Positions 6,247 to 7,798 of a stretch of DNA of 7,798 bases are shown here, piece by piece. A program made the translations under genes and the position numbers. Each line of letters starts with the position of its first letter. Position 1 is the first letter of the stretch. The stretch is taken from contig JAGGTT010000285.1 in the NCBI GenBank assembly GCA_021163565.1, positions 1 to 7,798 on the forward strand. Reading direction: 5' to 3'. Below the pieces are notes generated by a model that worked only from the letters and a program-made list of their open reading frames with translations, ran no database searches and was not told where the DNA came from. This DNA comes from Candidatus Tharpella sp. (GTDB lineage Bacteria; Desulfobacterota; Anaeroferrophillalia; Anaeroferrophillales; Tharpellaceae).

Positions 6247-7320
6247 ATGGTCAAACGTTATGCCGGGATATCCTTTCGCTGTTCCCGCAGGGTCTACTGT
6301 TTTGAAGTCGGGGCTTTACATCTTAAGGTCAATGATGATGTCGTTGTGGAGACCGACCGTGGTGTCAATATCGGGCAGGTGGTTGTTTCTCCGGAAACGG
6401 CCACACTCCCCGCCGGAGTGCCGGTGGAGAGCGTGAAGAAGGTTCTGCGAAAAGCTCGTGAAGATGATTTTGTGAGGTTGCAAGAAAACCGTAAGCGGGA
6501 GTTGGATGCCACCAATATCTGTCATGAGAAGATTAAATCCTATAAACTAAAGATGAAGCTTGTGCGGGCCGAATTTATGCACGACGGCAATCGGGTAATC
6601 TTCTATTTTACGGCTGAGAACCGGGTTGATTTTCGTGAACTGGTTAAAGATCTGGCGCATACCCTGCATGTCCGGGTCGAGATGCGTCAGATCGGGATTC
6701 GGGATGCTGCCGGAATGTTGGGAGGGGTCGGCATCTGCGGCCGCGAACTCTGTTGTGCCTCTTTTCTTTCAAACTTTGATCCGGTTACCGTGAAGATGGC
6801 CAAGGAGCAGAACCTGGCCTTGAACCCAATGAAAATCTCCGGTATCTGCGGCCGGTTGATGTGCTGTCTGGGTTACGAATATGAAAACTACCGCAAATCC
6901 GGCTCTGATAAAGGCGGCGGCCGCAACAAGCGGGGCGGTAGAGGGTCCGGTTCCGGGTCTGGGAATAGAGGTGGGCAGGAAGCTAAAGGTGGCGGCGGAG
7001 AAAATCGAAATTCCGGGAGCAAAGAGAATTCACCCCATAATCCTGCGAAAACTCAGAAAAATACGGAGGCCGGAACACAACCTGCGAACTCAGCAGTTGA
7101 AAAGCGTGAGGAGAAGAAAGATTCGGGTTATCGGAAATCCGGCTCCGGTAAATCCGGGTCAAAAAACTCCGGCCAAAGAAATTCAGGGCAAAGAAACTCC
7201 GGCCAGAAAAACTCTAATGATAAAAATCCCAGTGATAAAAACTCCGGTAAAAGTGAGCCGAGTTCCGGAAAAGTCCCGCAGGTTGATATAAACCGCGAAA
7301 ATAGAAAAAGTGAAAAATAA
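6247..7320 (+). CDS. ricT: PSP1-domain protein, RicT/YaaT family, with long low-complexity tail
   Basis: Residues 1-217 of the 357-residue product form a typical PSP1/RicT protein. VYCFEVG opens the fold, RAEFMHDGNRVIFYFTAENRVDFRELVKDLA is the central strand-rich block, RQIGIRDAAGMLGG follows, and two CxxxxCC motifs close it (C164/C169/C170 in GICGRELCC, C201/C206/C207 in GICGRLMCC). In Bacillus subtilis the homologue works with RicA and RicF in an iron-sulphur complex that supports RNase Y-dependent mRNA processing. Neither partner is visible here, so the role is inferred and may differ. Residues 218-357 are an extra hydrophilic tail of Gly, Ser, Asn, Lys and Arg with tandem pentapeptides, predicted disordered and basic. 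The ATG at 6247 is preferred over a TTG at 6244. The stop overlaps the metG start as TAATG, indicating coupled translation. The symbol is by family membership only. Confidence 0.88.
   Translation: MVKRYAGISFRCSRRVYCFEVGALHLKVNDDVVVETDRGVNIGQVVVSPETATLPAGVPVESVKKVLRKAREDDFVRLQENRKRELDATNICHEKIKSYKLKMKLVRAEFMHDGNRVIFYFTAENRVDFRELVKDLAHTLHVRVEMRQIGIRDAAGMLGGVGICGRELCCASFLSNFDPVTVKMAKEQNLALNPMKISGICGRLMCCLGYEYENYRKSGSDKGGGRNKRGGRGSGSGSGNRGGQEAKGGGGENRNSGSKENSPHNPAKTQKNTEAGTQPANSAVEKREEKKDSGYRKSGSGKSGSKNSGQRNSGQRNSGQKNSNDKNPSDKNSGKSEPSSGKVPQVDINRENRKSEK
7162..7251 (+). repeat. Six 15-bp tandem repeats in the PSP1 tail
   Basis: Six consecutive 15-base units encode KNSGQ, RNSGQ, RNSGQ, KNSND, KNPSD and KNSGK (residues 306-335). 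The first three units are the most alike, while the later ones have drifted. The unit length keeps the frame, so copy number could change without disrupting the gene. Confidence 0.8.
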
Positions 7321-7798
7321 TGAGCGCTATGCAAAACGACAAAATTTATTATATTACGACCCCGATATATTATGTCAATGATGTTCCGCATATCGGTCAC
7401 GCCTACACTACAATCGCGGCTGATGTCGTGGCTCGTTATCAGCGTCTACTTGGAAAAGAGGTCTTCTTTCTCACCGGTACCGATGAACACGGCCTGAAAA
7501 TTGAAAAAACGGCTATCGCTAAAGGTTTGAATGCGAAAGAGCTGGTTGACGATGTCGTTAAACGCTATATCCATCTCTGGAAGGTCTTGAACATTTCTAA
7601 CGATGATTTTATCCGGACCAGTGAGGAACGGCATCACCGGGCTGTGCACGCTTTCTTCAAGCGGGTTAAGGAGCACGGTGCAGAGAATATTTACCTCGGC
7701 CACTATGAGGACTGGTATTGTGTTCCCTGTGAGACCTTCTGGACGGAAGCGCAGCTTATTGATGGTAATTGCCCCGAATGTAAGCGGCCGGCGGAGCG
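7320..7798 (+). CDS. metG: Methionyl-tRNA synthetase, N-terminal part, 3' end outside window
   Basis: MetG charges tRNA-Met with methionine. The 159 codons visible begin with the catalytic Rossmann fold: YYITTPIYYVNDVPHIGHAYTTIAADVVARY holds the class I HIGH motif (residues 24-27), and FFLTGTDEHGLKIEKTA (49-65) is the conserved TGTDEHG block. The inserted zinc-type knuckle is present as CVPC (134-137) and CPEC (151-154), giving the four-cysteine form. The KMSKS loop and tRNA-binding domains lie beyond the window. The start ATG at 7320 uses the last base of the PSP1 stop (TAATG). A second in-frame ATG at 7329 is possible and would remove three residues. No strong ribosome site is seen, since the upstream bases are an A-rich coding tail, so termination-reinitiation coupling is likely. 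Confidence 0.97.
   Translation, partial: MSAMQNDKIYYITTPIYYVNDVPHIGHAYTTIAADVVARYQRLLGKEVFFLTGTDEHGLKIEKTAIAKGLNAKELVDDVVKRYIHLWKVLNISNDDFIRTSEERHHRAVHAFFKRVKEHGAENIYLGHYEDWYCVPCETFWTEAQLIDGNCPECKRPAE

Noticed and set aside
6653..6668. Match to a sigma-54 promoter (TGGCGC, 5 nt, CTGCA)
   Set aside because: The GG and GC spacing is right, but it lies inside the conserved PSP1 coding region (DLAHTLHV), far from any start, so chance is the simpler explanation.
7162..7251. CRISPR-like array
   Set aside because: Units are 15 bp, contiguous without spacers, and encode an in-frame peptide repeat.
6881..7291. 136-residue open frame inside the PSP1 tail on the same strand
   Set aside because: It is a by-product of the purine-rich low-complexity tail in another frame, with no family motifs or ribosome site.

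Overview
The window is a gene-dense, all-forward-strand stretch of bacterial chromosome of roughly balanced base composition. The gene content is almost entirely housekeeping: GMP synthase, 23S rRNA methyltransferase RlmN, thymidylate kinase, the DNA polymerase III delta-prime subunit, a PSP1/RicT protein and methionyl-tRNA synthetase. A sigma-54-dependent regulator and an MltB-type lytic transglycosylase are interspersed. The sigma-54 activator, the Gram-negative-type murein hydrolase and the tmk-holB-PSP1-metG order suggest a deltaproteobacterium-like Gram-negative (Desulfobacterota/Desulfuromonadia type). That assignment is inference from protein flavour and gene order, not from any search.

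Layout. (1) 1-611 is the 3' two-fifths of guaA. It is followed after 11 nt by a response-regulator/AAA+/Fis-type activator (623-2020) whose ribosome binding site overlaps the guaA stop, so the two are probably co-transcribed. (2) 2021-2198 is a structured intergenic region with two hairpins, then rlmN (2199-3272). (3) 3273-3533 is non-coding and dominated by a 141-bp imperfect palindrome (3331-3471). Its two ends recur, fused together, in the hairpin at 2060-2095. (4) A tight block follows: lytic transglycosylase (3534-4394), tmk (4399-5085) and holB (5089-6129), with gaps of 4 and 3 nt. (5) After a 117-nt gap come the PSP1/RicT gene (6247-7320) and metG (from 7320, running off the window), which overlap by one base (TAATG).

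How the genes fit together. tmk and holB serve DNA replication (dTTP supply and clamp loading). The PSP1 protein is a conserved companion of this block and carries the CxxxxCC motifs of the RicT family. metG and rlmN serve translation, and guaA serves purine supply.

The most unusual features are these. The response regulator has a receiver domain in which the phospho-acceptor Asp, one acidic-pocket residue, the switch Thr and the conserved Lys are all replaced; the acceptor is Glu, a potential phospho-mimic. The dispersed palindromic element occurs as one full copy and one core-deleted copy either side of rlmN. The PSP1 protein has a 140-residue low-complexity basic Ser/Gly/Asn/Lys tail built from 15-bp tandem repeats. 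I found no CRISPR array, transposase, tRNA or rRNA, and no obvious new defence or biosynthetic system.
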